Shown piece after piece: positions 11,691 through 23,474 of a stretch of DNA of 64,000 nt. Numbering within the stretch: position 1 is the stretch's first letter; the number at the start of each line of letters is the position of its first letter. The notes below the pieces were generated by a model, which saw only the letters and a list, made by a program, of their open reading frames with translations, made no database searches and was not told the DNA's origin. This DNA is from Amblyomma americanum (Eukaryota; Arthropoda; Arachnida; Ixodida; Ixodidae). Made by a program: the position numbers and the translations under genes. The DNA lies in contig NC_135497.1 in NCBI RefSeq assembly GCF_052857255.1, positions 542,490,207 to 542,554,206 on the forward strand, in the 5' to 3' direction.

Positions 11691-13369
11691 GTGTAAGGGA
11701 GGCAGAGTTTGGAATATTTGACCCGTTGAGCTCGGCCGTAGGTGAAGTATCAATTTTTCCTTCACTAATGTGTGATATAAAGCTCGACCGTGAGTAAAGT
11801 TCAAACGCCATATTGCGGCAATTTTTAGTAGTTTTTCTTTTAAATTGTCTGCAGTATCATGTAACCATATACCATGCATTTTAAGGAAATGCATGCTTAG
11901 TCAATTTACACAATGCACAGGGATCTGATGAACTGGAAGTGATGGATAGAGCAGAAACTTAAATTTAAATTCGATACTGAAGAAAATGATGAACCAAAAA
12001 GTAAAGTAAATAACGGACATATATAAGCGTTTGTCGGGACTTGTAGTGAAACAATGACGTACGCGTCCACGCAGATAAGTGCGCGTCTCATCACTACGTT
12101 TCCTCACGCTAGCCACGCACCGTTTTTTTTTTTTGAAGGAGGAGGGGGACTTACAACGATGAAATAAATGAAGCTTGCTGACTCGCAGTTTGTCATGTGG
12201 TTTTATATTCTGCTCACATTCAATCTATATGACACTTTTGAGCCGCGAGCAGCGATTTCCCTACAGGCCAACCTCAACCCCCGTTCGGTCCTGATGTAAG
12301 GTACCCCATAGATTCCTAACGAATTTAGTTTCTTTGAAATCGACGGGAAATATGTGTCATCTTTCACATGAGGGTTAGAGCCATAGTTAAAAGTTACGCG
12401 ACACATCAATGAGACAAATTAAAATGTCTACTGCTTTTTCTCTACATTAAAACTTCGCCCCTTCCCACTCCCCCTAATTCCAATTCCTTGGGAAAAACCT
12501 CTCCACGGAAAATAGTCAAGTGGTCATGCAAAACTCGCATATATGCTTTGTCACTCTAACCGCGAGAGCAACGTGCAAGCAGTCGCGAAGGTGGCCATTG
12601 CAGCAGCAGGTTTGAGTAGGAGGCTTCCAATTTCACGCAGACTGTCATGTGGCCGCGGCTTCAGCTAGAACGGGAGTGCCGGCTTCCCTAAAAACGCTAG
12701 CATTCCCCATTGCGTCTACGCTGAATAGCGTGCCACGAAGAAAATGATTTTGATAGCCTAAAACCATTACCGTCAATGACAAATGTGTCGTACGTACTGC
12801 TGCTCGAATTTGCATTCACGCACAAAAGCGGAGTGCAGCACCTACTTAGCCAGATTACGGTCAACTCGAATTTGCTAAACGATTTGGGACACCACAGCCA
12901 AGAAGAATGAGAATCCAGGCCCCTTCCTTGACGGTTTGAAGCTGACGTTAAGCTTCTTTATTTAATTTTTACCGTTTGTTTGTTGTTGCGAAGTTTGTTG
13001 CGAACTGCACTGCGCGTTAGCTGACGGAAGCAGAAGATAAAGCAGTTGCTTTCTCTTACCTTTAGCGTTTCGTTGCCAAATAGTGAAAATCTGCCTCAGC
13101 GGTAGTGCCTAGAAATAGACAACAAAAAAAGTAACGTTGTGAGCTGAAATTGAGGTGTGGGAAAAGCCAAATGCAACCATGGCGAGTAGCAGACGATCCG
13201 CACCCGAGCGCCGGGTGGAGAACAGCAGCGCCAGATTTGTTGTCGTGAAGCGGAGGCGCGCGTAACTACGCTTTATCCCTTGCCGGTCGGCGCAGTGCTC
13301 ATCTAGCCACCGTACCTCTCCCTTACAAAAATCAGCATTGCCATTTCGTTGACCAAATGTTGACATCTT
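11691..13369. other. Intergenic, no recognised gene
   Basis: AT-rich sequence with short frames only. I find no domain, repeat array or RNA gene. Confidence 0.5.
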
Positions 13370-13800
13370 ATGGAATCAACAACTAGTCAACAAAACGGAA
13401 TGCTTGTTGACTGCAGTTAACAGCAGTCAATATAATTTATATTAAACTTTGCCAACACTGTCAGTGCCATTGACTGCAATCAACGGTTGTCAACAAAATT
13501 TATACTTACCTTGTCAACAAAGTTGATGCTGTTGACTGCATTCAACGGGTATCAACAAAATTTATGCTTAACCCTGTCAACACTGTCGATGCTGTGGACT
13601 GCATTCGACCGGTTTCAACAAAATTTATACTTACCTTGTCAACAAAGATGATGCTGTTGACTGCATTCAACGGGTATCAACAAAATTTATGTTTAACCTT
13701 GTCAACACTCTTGATGCTGTTGACTGCATTCGACAGGTGTCAACAAAATTTATATTCAACTTTATCAACGCTCTCAATGCTGCTAACAAAAATCAGTTAG
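13370..13800. repeat. Tandem array, 62/63-bp monomers in a 125-bp dimer
   Basis: The marker CAACAAAATTTAT starts at 13491, 13553, 13616, 13678 and 13741, giving spacings 62, 63, 62, 63. Alternate monomers are more alike than neighbours: type A carries TTACCTTGTCAACAAAG and ends CATTCAACGGGTAT, type B carries TAACC(C/T)TGTCAACAC and ends CATTCGAC. The array is therefore two copies of an A-B dimer, with degenerate monomers before (from about 13370) and after (to about 13800). The unit is rich in GTTGACT/GTCAAC words. It is non-coding. Confidence 0.92.
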
Positions 13801-13830
13801 TGTCAACAAGAGTTATTTACCTAGTCAAAA

Positions 13831-14913
13831 GCTGTGTTTTTAAAGGCGCGTTCAAGTACAGAAGCATAGGATAGGTAAACGAAGCCGAATACATATTTAA
13901 CTTAGGTATTGAAGGAGCAATGCCTTAATATATAAAAACCTCTTATTATAGCCCTGAAGTAGGCTGATACAGGCCTGTTCTTTTCCCTTGAGAAATACTA
14001 TCAATATCTTGCTGATTCTTGAAAACGATGAGGTGGGATCACGCATCATGTGTAAAAAAGCACCATGGAAGTGTGACATTTAGTTAGGCGATTTCCAAAA
14101 ATCTGTCCTTGAACATGTAATTTTGTTAGCTTTAAAGTATAATTCTATATTATTATGTTCATAGGTGCAAAGTAAATAAAAATTCACTCATATCGCAAAA
14201 ACCCAAAGAAGGTTCTCTCACATTTAAAAATAGAAGTTGTAACTTACATATATCTTTTTTGCCGACAGCTTTGTGTTAGTCGCTGCATTATGTAGAACTG
14301 TCTTCTAGCCAAGTAAGAGATAATGAGAGATTAAAATTTCTGGGAAGTCCAAAAACACTGTTTATTTGAAATATTGGGAACATAAGGGTTGTCAGCATTC
14401 TACATGAGGCAGAAGTGATGGTACGAGTCACCTCTGGCCTCTGGTCAGTGGTGTTCAAATAGAATGATCTATGCATCACATGGAAGCAAATAAGTGTTGC
14501 TGCTATATGATCAGAATGGTACAGAAAGAGTTAAAAATTAACAGATTGCTACAGGTTAAATGTAGAAAGCAAAAATAACAAACACAACCATATTATAACA
14601 AAAATAGACAGAAAAGAAATAAATGCAAAATTCATGAACATTTGCTTGCTCAACTAAATACACATACCTGTTGCAAAAAAAAGAAACATATATAATATAG
14701 AAATCGTATATAGCTTTCATAGAAAAGGTGCAAAATTATGCAGTTGCACACATACAGGTAATACCGGAATGTCAAGAGAACAAATCAATTTGACAATATC
14801 AATATTCAAAAGGAACAAAAACACATAGAGTGTGCAATTCACTATCTGTGCAGCCAACATTAGTTTCTCCTGCTTGTGGCTCTATGATTGCTGCCAATTA
14901 AGGCGCACTAACA
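13831..14913. other. AT-rich intergenic
   Basis: Low-complexity AT-rich DNA, with no gene or repeat that I can name. It lies just 3' of the minus-strand transposase gene and could hold its 3' UTR. Confidence 0.5.
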
Positions 14914-17219
14914 TTACACAGCCTCAACAAGAAATCTCTCATGCAGTGGACACAGGAACATAGAGTTTGCGATACCCAAGCAGATACACTTGATCATTTT
15001 TTCTGCACTCACAACACAACTGTGAGTAGTGGATTCCACTTCTACAAAATTCAAAACGTTGTCCAGAGGAAGACCCACAAGCTACTGCTGCTTTGTGTCG
15101 AAAATATCAATGCAAACACTTACTTTCTCACTGCCTGTTCTGCATGAGCTGCCTTCACAAACAATTTTGACAATGCGGCCAAAAATTCCATTGGCATACA
15201 CATATGAATTTTTTCGGAAAAATTTGTCGTGTTGCTGTACCAAACATGAAAGACCCAATCAACATTTTCTGAAACTCTCTACCATTTTCACTAGATTGGC
15301 CTTTACCCAAAAGCAAAACAACTCCTTTTTTCACAGTATTCTTTCGAAGACCATAGCCTTTGACCAAAGATTTAAAGAGGGAATGTTTCCAGTCCTTATT
15401 TTCTCTTGTAGCATTTAACGACCACAACTTCGACAGTGTTTGAAGCATGCAAAAATTCTGAATAACCTGAAGGTGTGCATATCGAGTGCCATTGATCAGT
15501 CTTGTTAGCTTTCCATTCATGGACTCAAATGGAAAAAGTGAATACCCCCACAGAGGACCCCAGTTCACAACACTTTCCACAAGGTGTATGAGAAGGTGAG
15601 AGTTGTAGGTCATGTATTCGATGCCATAGAATTCCTCATACTCCAAAAGGAATTTGGCCATCTCTTTCTTTAGCTTCAAAAATTGTTGTATACAGACAGA
15701 TGGTCCAAGGAGATAGTGCATCATACCTACGAACTTCGACCAATGGCAGTACTCTCTTTCAGGAATGCCATCTTTTAGAACAATAGGTGAATAGAAAAGT
15801 AACCAACTGCGCCAGTCTGCCGCCTTCCAGTCCTTAATGTCATATTAAGACCTTGGCAGTCTCGACATTTCCCAAACTGGGGTGAGGCCTAAAAGACAGC
15901 TGCCAGCACTAGCCAGGTGACGACGGAATGGAAACTTTTTACATTGTCTAGGGTTGAGCCACATGAACATGGTCATTCGCGCAAAGCCTAAGCATTTAGT
16001 CCACTACAAAGCTTGACGCAAGAGTGAAAAATGCAAGCAGGGAAAGCACAGACGGACCTTTGATACCACAACTAGAAGATTCCTTTGTCCTGGCTTTGTT
16101 GGCATGCAGAGTGAATGATTCTGGAGTTCTCAACTTTCCTTCTGAGGCAGATTGTGGATAAACACAGCAAAAGCCATTGCCCTTTGAAACGACGATGCCT
16201 GTATCCTCGCACCATGCACATCTATTAGCCCCATTGAATTGTATGGTGCTCATTATCTCGCATCTTGCAACGGTGTCAACAGCAAAAGGGCCAGGATATG
16301 CTTTTGTCACGTGCATGTTCCCGTGGTCATCATGCCATGTCAGTCCGTTAGTTGAAAGGTTGTCCAACATCCTGACAAGTGGAAGCAAAAAAGAGTTTAT
16401 GACAGGCTTTTTTGGACCTAGCCACAAGCCTGCAAGAACTAAACTTTGAATGCGCTGTTTTATGGCAATTAATTTATCATTAAAAAAATTGTCCACATGA
16501 ATACCTTCGAGCTCTGGAAAAGGGGCACACCATCTGTATTCAGTGTGAAGGTCACATCACCTGGAGCTAAAGGCAACTTATTGTACTCCATGCTCTGAGT
16601 GATGTCCTCCACAACATAGGACATGGCTCCATAATGATTTTGTAGGATGCCAGACTGCAGTATGTCACGCAGCTGGGCTTCAACATCAAGGAAGAAGAAA
16701 AATGATGACTTCATAAGGCCCTCCAAGGTGTGTTCACCCTTGCATTGCTGGCAGGAGACCTTTTCTTCAGTTATTTCTCCTATATATGCCATACACATAT
16801 CAAAAAAGAAGTGTCTAACATGCTGTGCTTCTGCACCACAAAACTGCCGAAAAAAAAGAATACTTTGATGTTGGGTAAAGTGTTTCAGTAGGGAGGTGGG
16901 CTTCAATAAGCTGCATCAAGCTCTCACTTGCTGCCTTAGAGCATCCATGACGCAGTCTGCGTGCCATCACAAGGAGGTAACTTTAAGCTCTGGTAAGCGT
17001 TGCTCCAGAGAACAATGCCTGTCCCTAGAGAAATAAAAGAAAAACAAATGAACACCACCATGGGAGTATAAAACATTAAAAATTCAAAAAACGCACAAAA
17101 TTTCCAAACCATTAATTTTCTCTACTCTAAGACAATGAGACTACAACACCTGTACTGCTGCCACCGCTTTCTTTAAGAATGAACACCAGTCAAAATGGAC
17201 GAAGAAAAGGAGGAGAGAA

Positions 17220-17420
17220 ATCCACACAATGTATGTGCTGCTCAATTGCCTTGCTGGGGGAGGCTTGTTCTTCAATAAAGCTCAGTTGTTAGTCCCTCTT
17301 CATTGCGTGGCTTTCCTCTTGTCCTTCATTCTTTTTGACTGGTGTTGGTTTAAAAGAATGTACCAACTAGCCCAGATATCGACTTTCCTGCATCCCGTTA
17401 TCTCCCCGCCCTTTAAAAGC
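17220..17420. mobile_element. Short fragment with Penelope-associated motif
   Basis: Within the intron of the minus-strand transposase gene, the segment around 17360-17378 reads GTACCAACTAGCCCAG. This matches sequence adjoining the Penelope-like GIY-YIG fragment at 23.6 and 24.1 kb. No coding part accompanies it. The assignment rests only on the shared motif. Confidence 0.35.
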
Positions 17421-18164
17421 TCCCACTGTTGGGCACATCTGGATCATGTGGGCAAAGAAAGCCCTCAATCGAAAGCAATAATTCTCTGGTCCACGTGAAT
17501 AACACTTTCAATGGGTTCAATGTAGCAGTTTTTGGTTACGGCATACTACGACTAAGCCGACGACATCATCGTGGAGAAAAAAATTGTGGCTCCAATCCAC
17601 ACTGTGAAGGTGGCATGGGCAGCAGCTGTAAAACAAAATCAAATTACCAATTGCGACGTCACTAGAAAATTCATACACGTGGCTGTACAAAGAGTGAAAG
17701 CTGCCATTGACCACTATCCGAGCTTCTAACCGAGAATCGACGGGAACTCAATCCGCGACCAAGTTCCGTCGCGGCGCCTGTTTTCTCGGCCGGCTCGAGC
17801 AGCGCTAACCAGCGCACCTGCCCAATCAAAGTGGCGTTCGTTTACGGCGTAGTTACCCGCGGCTATCGCACCCAGCGACTACCGGCCGAATCTCCGACGC
17901 ACGTGGATTCTAAAACGGTCGTCTGAACACCACGCGCGAAAAAACATGCTTGCGGCCGGAGCAAGAGTTCGTCAGCTACGTACACCTCAATCATGGCAGC
18001 CGGCGGCGGCGCACTGCAGCGCCGCGGCGCGGTTGTGCGCAAGTGCATACCACATATGCCATTCGATTTTTAGCGTGGCGTTTTTTTGCGGACGCCGACG
18101 ACACAAAAGATTTCCTTGGACGGTAGAGGTATACAGCTTCGTTGTAAAACTATATTAACAATAA

Positions 18165-18405
18165 GAAATTAAAACTTTGGGATTTCACGTCCAGAAGCGA
18201 CCCATGGGCTATGAGGGGCGCTATAGCGGAGGACCCCGAATTAATCAGACCACCTGCGTGGGGTTCTTCACGTGCGCTAACATCGCGAAGCAAACCGGCG
18301 ATTCTGTATTTCGCCGCCATCGAAATACGGCCACCGCGGCCGGTGCTGAGCCTGCGAACTTCGAATCAGCAGCCGAGGGCAAAGGTAACTGAGCCACAGC
18401 AGCAC
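18165..18405 (-). mobile_element. Ruka-like tRNA-derived SINE, diverged copy
   Basis: On the minus strand the copy begins GTGGCTCAGTTACC (A-box side, near 18395) and has the SINE body motifs CCGCGGTGGCC, ATTTCGATGGCGGCGAAAT, GCACGTGAAGAACCCC and AGGTGGTC. It ends near 18165 in a TTTTA stretch. It lies upstream of exon 2, inside the first intron of the minus-strand transposase gene. Sequence is diverged from the copies at 25.5 and 51.7 kb, so it is old. Confidence 0.8.
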
Positions 18406-18964
18406 GTTAACGCAATGAGAGTTATATATTTACCGCCGTTGTTCTATGTTGACCAAATGAAAAAAAAAAGCGTACTGCACGAAGGTTAGAAATATTAATA
18501 ATGTACGCCTTTCCTGACGCTGAAAAAGCCGGCCCATGAAATGAAAGAAAATAAGGGCGAAAAACTCACCAGTTCGTCGTCCTGGATCTTGCTGTTGCTT
18601 CGGAGATTAGAATCAGCACCATCTGACTAGGAGTCGGAGCTTCCCTCGCTTCCGGTAGCCGAGTCTCCCTCTCCTGTTTCCTCTGCTCATTTTCCGTGCC
18701 ACCGAGTGCGCATTCTTGCAGCTCCCTTGACAGTGCAGGTGGCTGTTGGAGTTCGTCAGCTGTAGCGTAAACATTTTTCAGAAGAGCCAATTCTTCATTG
18801 CCTGAACATTCGCTGCTGCACTCTGAATCACGGTGCTCGGAATCTTCAGGAATTGCAGGCAGTGCGCCAGATTTGCTGCGACGGTGGAAACGGCATTTCG
18901 AGCGATAGGGAACGTCAGCGGATGCGCCCCAAAGATATCTGCCGAATTCTCGTTTACGGTACAT

Positions 18965-19911
18965 TGTATATTGTTCACCATGCGGCAGTGCTTCTCCTGT
19001 TGCACGCTGTAGCGGGGATCACTCGCACCGCCGCACTAGTGCTGGCACTGCTCAGTAAACGTTAAAAATTTTTCTTTCCCCGTACATCGGTTCTTCGAGG
19101 TGCACGCTGACTTGGCAGATGAGTAGTTGACACGGAGACGAAGGCCGATGACACTCAGTGAATAGCTGAACTGAACTTTATACAAAACACATGTGATAAC
19201 ACAGACGAAATGGACAGCGACTCCTGAAGCCGATGAGAGTTCGGCACCTGGCGGCGGTGGGTCTCTCACCGCTCAACCCGTATTCTATATTGCCTGGACA
19301 CAGGGTCCATATCATCGTTCACTACTTTATTTCATTAGATCAGCCATCCTTTTATTCATTTATTTAAGCATCATCCTCATCTCTCATTCCACAACCTTTA
19401 TGCCTTGAGGCAATAAACATCGTTAAAAAAATAGTAGCGACTCCACTTCCAGTTACAAAAACCGGCTCAAAACTATGCGCAGCTACACAAGCTAACACAG
19501 TACATTAATCGAGCTAACAGCTCCCTCATGTCGGCGTCACGACCGCTCCAAAGCCAAGGCATGCATACTTCCTGAAGCTTGACCAAAACGATTCCACAAC
19601 GCAATTTCACTGTAATACAATGCGATTGTTGCTGTTGCCCTCTGTCATTTCCTTTTTCTTCTTTCCCCTTGCGAACCAGAGGTACAGTACTGTGCGTACT
19701 TGCTTGATTCAGTCGCGAAAAACGCAACTCTGTTATCGTCTCGCCGAAATTGACGAACTGAAAGCCGCCAGCGCCGGATTGCCGCGAAGGCCGGCAGTGG
19801 CGCCATCAAATGACCTGCACAGCTTGTAATGCTGACCTCGGCGCCCCTTGCGTCGTGGTGCTTTCTTACGCAAACAACAGATGGCACTATTAGCACCCTT
19901 TGGCGAAAACC
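18965..19911. other. Intergenic between transposase exon 1 and a candidate exon
   Basis: No confident gene. At about 19400 there is GCCTTGAGGCAATAAA followed by an A-rich end, which looks like the 3' end of a processed transcript or retroelement, but it cannot be assigned. Confidence 0.4.
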
Positions 19912-19984
19912 ATGAGTTGCGACTTTCAGTTCGTCGATTTCGAAGAAGACGATTACGGGTTTCCATCATGCGCGGCTGAACCAG
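19912..19984 (+). CDS. Candidate first coding exon, acidic peptide
   Basis: An ATG in a good context (AACCATGA) opens a frame MSCDFQFVDFEEDDYGF and runs 73 nt to a consensus donor, CCAG|GTAAGT (phase 1). The peptide is acidic and has no domain I recognise. No downstream exon can be tied to it with certainty. It may belong to the plus-strand gene whose pieces appear at 21.4 and 22.4 kb, or be unrelated. Confidence 0.3.
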
Positions 19985-21176
19985 GTAAGTACTGTTGGCA
20001 AACTTACTACGAGACTAAATTTTCCGCAGTACCCAAGTTCTGTCCGCAGTTTCAGCCTAAACGAGCTAGCGGTTGAGGCGAGAAAATTTTTAAATGTCTT
20101 CACGATACAGATGCACAATACTGTATGCTCCGGCACATAAATAAACATTTGTAGAAAGTAGCGCTTGTCCTGTTCCTGCCTCGTTCTCTGTAGTTACCGG
20201 CTATGTTTTAATTCTGTGTAACGAAATACGAACCATATGTCCTGTCCCGTCGTATCCCTGGCGTTGCCTTCACATTGCACCCTGGCGCTACACCAAAACA
20301 ACAAGATCCGGCAGAAACAAGGCCGACATCGCGCCCGCTAACGAACGGCCGCCTGAAGCTGCGTCCTCTCCTCTGATTTTCAAGCCATTGGTGCTGGAAC
20401 ATTCTGTCGGCGCTCGGCTCATCGGCAAAATCACTTGGCGACGAGGGCCGTCCGGTTCCATATATGCGCCGGGCTGCCGGATACACTCACCTTCTAACTA
20501 CAACGGCGTCAGCTGCAAACGGTGTCCCATATATGTATATGGTACTGGTGAATGGTAAACGAATTCTCTAAATAAATTTGGGGACTGTGCATATGTCTTC
20601 GATATGGCAGTCACAATCTGAGTGACTGCATTTCGTTTAGTCGAAAAATATAATTGCTTTTAGAACAGTGAGAAACATTGTGAGGCTTAATGTTAGCGAT
20701 ATCTTTGTAATGTTGTTTTATAGTTATGACTTGAACGGTATCACGTTCAAAAACACAGGGACATCATAACGCTTAATTTAAACGTAAAAAACTAATGTTT
20801 GCGACGCGATCTGATAATTTGTAACATTAGTATAATTAAGAAATAGGGTGGTGTAGGATCTTTATCACCAGTAAACTGCCCCACGGTTCCGAACGAATTT
20901 ACCAATCTCCTTTTTTGGTGTACCGCAGCTACGTTTCATGTTGATCAGTTCCCAGCGGTGCGAAACAAGAATCGCGATTCTTTTCACGGCCCGCAACCGC
21001 TATAGCTGTGCGCTACAAGTGCGTCCCGTCTCACTTGGCCCACCGTGTCTCCGCAGTTTTGTTTAGTAGACGTTGCACGATGGCACGACCGTAAAACAAC
21101 GCGATTCGGCAGAAACCAACGCACGAAACGAGGCACAAAAGCAGACGCCGCGCGTGTTATCTCCGCGCCGCGACCA
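19985..21176. other. Non-coding stretch
   Basis: No gene is recognised. A GC-rich part near 20230-20470 shares a loosely similar run (TTGCAC..TGGC..AC..AAAACAAC..GAT.CGGCAGAAAC) with 21070-21120, suggesting a repeated promoter-like segment. This is weak. Confidence 0.35.
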
Positions 21177-21290
21177 ATGCGACCGAGCAGTTACTATGTG
21201 CTTCTATATAGTAACTCTAGCACTCTCTTACAGATGCGACCGAGCATTTACTATGTGCTTCTATATAGTAACTCTAGCACTCTCTTACAG
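21177..21290. repeat. 57-bp tandem duplication
   Basis: Units 21177-21233 and 21234-21290 are identical except for one base (GAGCAG versus GAGCAT). Each ends in CTCTCTTACAG, which looks like a splice acceptor, and 57 is a multiple of three. It lies about 160 bp upstream of the ATG at 21448. Confidence 0.95.
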
Positions 21291-21447
21291 CCAGCGCCCT
21301 CTACGCTTTTCATCACTGCAGCGACCACCACGCCGCGGACGGTAAATTGGCGGGCTTGGCAGGCGTTGGCGGGAAGACGTAGCTAGGCGGGCTTTGATGA
21401 CGTTGCTTTGACCAGCGGGAAAGTTTGCATTGACGCAGGGCCGAAAC

Positions 21448-21640
21448 ATGACACACATTCTTGTGAAGTGGAAGGACGAAAGAAAGTGGGATGTGTACCC
21501 TGTAAAAATGCTAGAGGACGCCGCTGTGGGCATCCGCCTGTTAACCCAAGAGAACGCTATTAGTGAACTGCGCGACAAAGAAGCTCGGGTGCGCTGGCAG
21601 GAAGGTCAGGATGCTGCACCGGCGGAGCTGCTTGCTTTCG
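21448..21640 (+). CDS. First exon of a VKW..WDVYP-type protein, splice donor altered
   Basis: From the ATG at 21448 the frame reads MTHILVKWKDERKWDVYPVK and continues about 64 codons to AELLAF. It is homologous to the minus-strand exon at 59.2 kb (HVLVKW, WDVYPL, LR, VxWxxG, PAxxLA in the same order). The homologous exon ends at phase 1 on a GTGAGT donor. Here the same position (21640|21641) reads ATAAGT, that is, the donor GT has become AT. Without splicing the frame stops five codons later. I remember this N-terminal module in tick proteins that end in a BEN domain, but no BEN domain is visible here. It may be an inactive gene copy. Confidence 0.6.
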
Positions 21641-22372
21641 ATAAGTTTTGTCTGTAGCAACGTTCTAGCGCATGAATACGCAAAAATGAACGCTGGGTAG
21701 GTTGAGTTCATATTGGAGCTTGTTTTAGAAGGGCCTCGCCAGTCTTTACGATTTAGTCAACACGCAAAGAAAATGGACAAGCGAATGGCCTGCTTACGCT
21801 GCTTTCTTTAGTTGCCTAAATTGCCAGTCTTCGCGATAACACGCTAGGGTCAAAACGTTTGCACTGCGGAAACTCTTGCTATGTAATATCACTTCCTTTG
21901 TCGTCATACGTCGTATGAAAGGCGCCTTGTGCTGTTTTTTTTTAAAGTATATAACCGTAAGCAGGCTGAGTGCTCAAGCAATTTAAAAAAGCAGAATATT
22001 TGTGCACCTGTTATGGGCTTGATTTTTTATGGCGTTTGTATGCTTCGCGTGATATCATGAGTGCAAACAATGTCTCTGAAACTAAGCACATTCTTTAAAA
22101 TTTCGCTCCCCTTGTTACGCAGAACACCGCTCGAGTATGCTAGGCTAGTGCGCTGATGATTACACTGTAAGAGATATCATATGTGACGTTTTTAGTGCAG
22201 ATGATTTTGAAGCCATGCTTTAAGGTCAAGATTGTGGGCTCTCTTGCAACATATTTTGTACCACCCGCAGGCCCTTTAGGGGCATTCATCACATACTTTT
22301 GTTCATTATGTACCATCTCTATTTACAAAACATTACACCACACTGCATAATATTTTGCATGCATTGTTTCAG

Positions 22373-22490
22373 GGAAACCGGCTGTTCTTGAGCGGAGAGA
22401 AAAAAATTCTTGCTTCAGCGGCCAGTGCCGAAGAGGATGCGAATGCATCTTCAACAAGCACTCAAGGGAGTGGGGCGGCATCACCTGTAC
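22373..22490 (+). CDS. Candidate internal exon, Ser/Ala-rich
   Basis: A pyrimidine-rich acceptor (TTGTTTCAG) precedes an open 118-nt segment encoding GEKKILASAASAEEDANASS and ending at GTACAG|GTAGTA. The phase that gives this hydrophilic peptide (0) does not match the phase-1 end of the exon at 21640, so direct joining would need another exon. It is low-complexity linker-like sequence, and no domain is recognised. Confidence 0.35.
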
Positions 22491-22757
22491 AGGTAGTAAC
22501 TCCTGGCTTTACTTTCAACAACATTGTGTGTCAAACATGGCAGCATTTGCAGCATAAGATAAGAAGGCAGAAACAATGCTTTTAGAATTGAACAATGTTA
22601 AGCATGAGGGACAGGAAGAAAGAGGGAGTACACCACAAGTGCTGATGCACAACTGATTGTTTATTAGGAGTAAAGGCATTAAAATAAATCACTTGCTGTG
22701 CATATCCTGGTGCCGCAGAAAACAAGAAAGTGGGTAGGATAAAGTTAACAGAATCCC

Positions 22758-22905
22758 TTAGGTGACATGCCGATGAAAAGACGTAGACTCCTCATGCAGC
22801 ATGACAGAAGGCTTACTTACATACTCACCTCCAAATTTTGCAATGTGGAACGCTTCCATAATCTCATGAGGTAACTCATCTCGATGGTTGTAAACAAAGC
22901 GCATG
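22758..22905 (-). pseudogene. Penelope-like GIY-YIG C-terminal fragment
   Basis: The minus strand reads HRDELPHEIMEAFHIAKFGG followed by VSKPSVMLHEE. This is the C-terminal block seen after the GIY-YIG core in the 3.9 kb and 24.0 kb copies (REIIEPAIIDNLKAG; LLEAFHIRKKASHCIS). Upstream, the rest of the endonuclease is too decayed to read. Confidence 0.6.
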
Positions 22906-23401
22906 TACTGCAGCCTTCGGGAGCAGTCATGCTTCATGTCAGTTGTGACAGTGCTCCACAAATTTTGAACTGGACCCATTTTGGTTGCACTGCTCATGTT
23001 CCCCATAAGCGCGCGAAACTTCATTCCGACCTTGAGGGCTTGGCCACACATCTTCATATTTGTGGATGGCTACCTTGTTCTCGTCAGGGGTCTGGATGTG
23101 TCTCGTGTATGTAAATGTACTAAAGCAGGGGTGTCAAACTCATGTTGCTATGTGGACCGCATTAAGAAAATTTTGCCTCCCACGTGCCAGAAGGCGCAAA
23201 ATAGAGAGTTTGGGCTCAGTCTTGAATAAAATGTAGCACAAAAAAGACGAGCACGGGAGGAAGATGCCAAAAACAGGAACGGTACTAACAACTGGCTTTA
23301 TTTTCTGTAACAGTTATCAATATATTGGTGTACACATCGCATGCGCACAAAACCCTAGGGCGGCGCTGGGCTTCTTCACAGAGAAAAGAAAGAGAAATCA
23401 C

Positions 23402-23464
23402 ATTACATATCTACAATCGCAGAAATAACGGGTATTACATATCTACAATCGCAGAAATAAATGG
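23402..23464. repeat. 32-bp direct repeat, two copies
   Basis: ATTACATATCTACAATCGCAGAAATAA occurs at 23402 and again at 23434. It lies immediately beside the Penelope-associated hairpin. Confidence 0.9.
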
Positions 23465-23474
23465 AATCAAGTGT

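Larger units (their letters stand above)
14914..18964 (-). pseudogene. CACTA-like (DUF4218-type) transposase gene, two exons, decayed
   Basis: Exon 1 (18964-18570) starts at an ATG with MYRKREFGRYLWG and ends at AACTG|GTGAGT. Exon 2 opens after TTTCTCTAG at 17024 and runs to a TAA at 14914. Visible blocks, N to C: GCSKAASESLMQLIEAHLP; AHPR-like C/H-rich FFDMCMAYIGE and CQQC; TFTLNTDGVPLFQSS; LAGLWLGPKKPVINSFLLPL; RCAWCED; IKGPSVLSLLAFF; CLGFARMTMFMWLN; and NSHLLIHLVESVVNWGPLWG, the DUF4218 hallmark. The same blocks occur in order in the open frame at 36.8-38.8 kb, so homology is shown within the window. Decay includes an in-frame TAA near 16984, a frameshift at an A8 run near 16850, one near 16470, one near 16000 and one near 15190. 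It is a transposon-derived gene, probably a pseudogene unless the indels are assembly errors. Confidence 0.75.

Noticed and set aside
13564..13874. Repetitive peptide frames (VNTVDAVDCI-type repeats)
   Set aside because: They follow the tandem DNA array. The 62/63-bp period does not preserve frame, so coding is unlikely.
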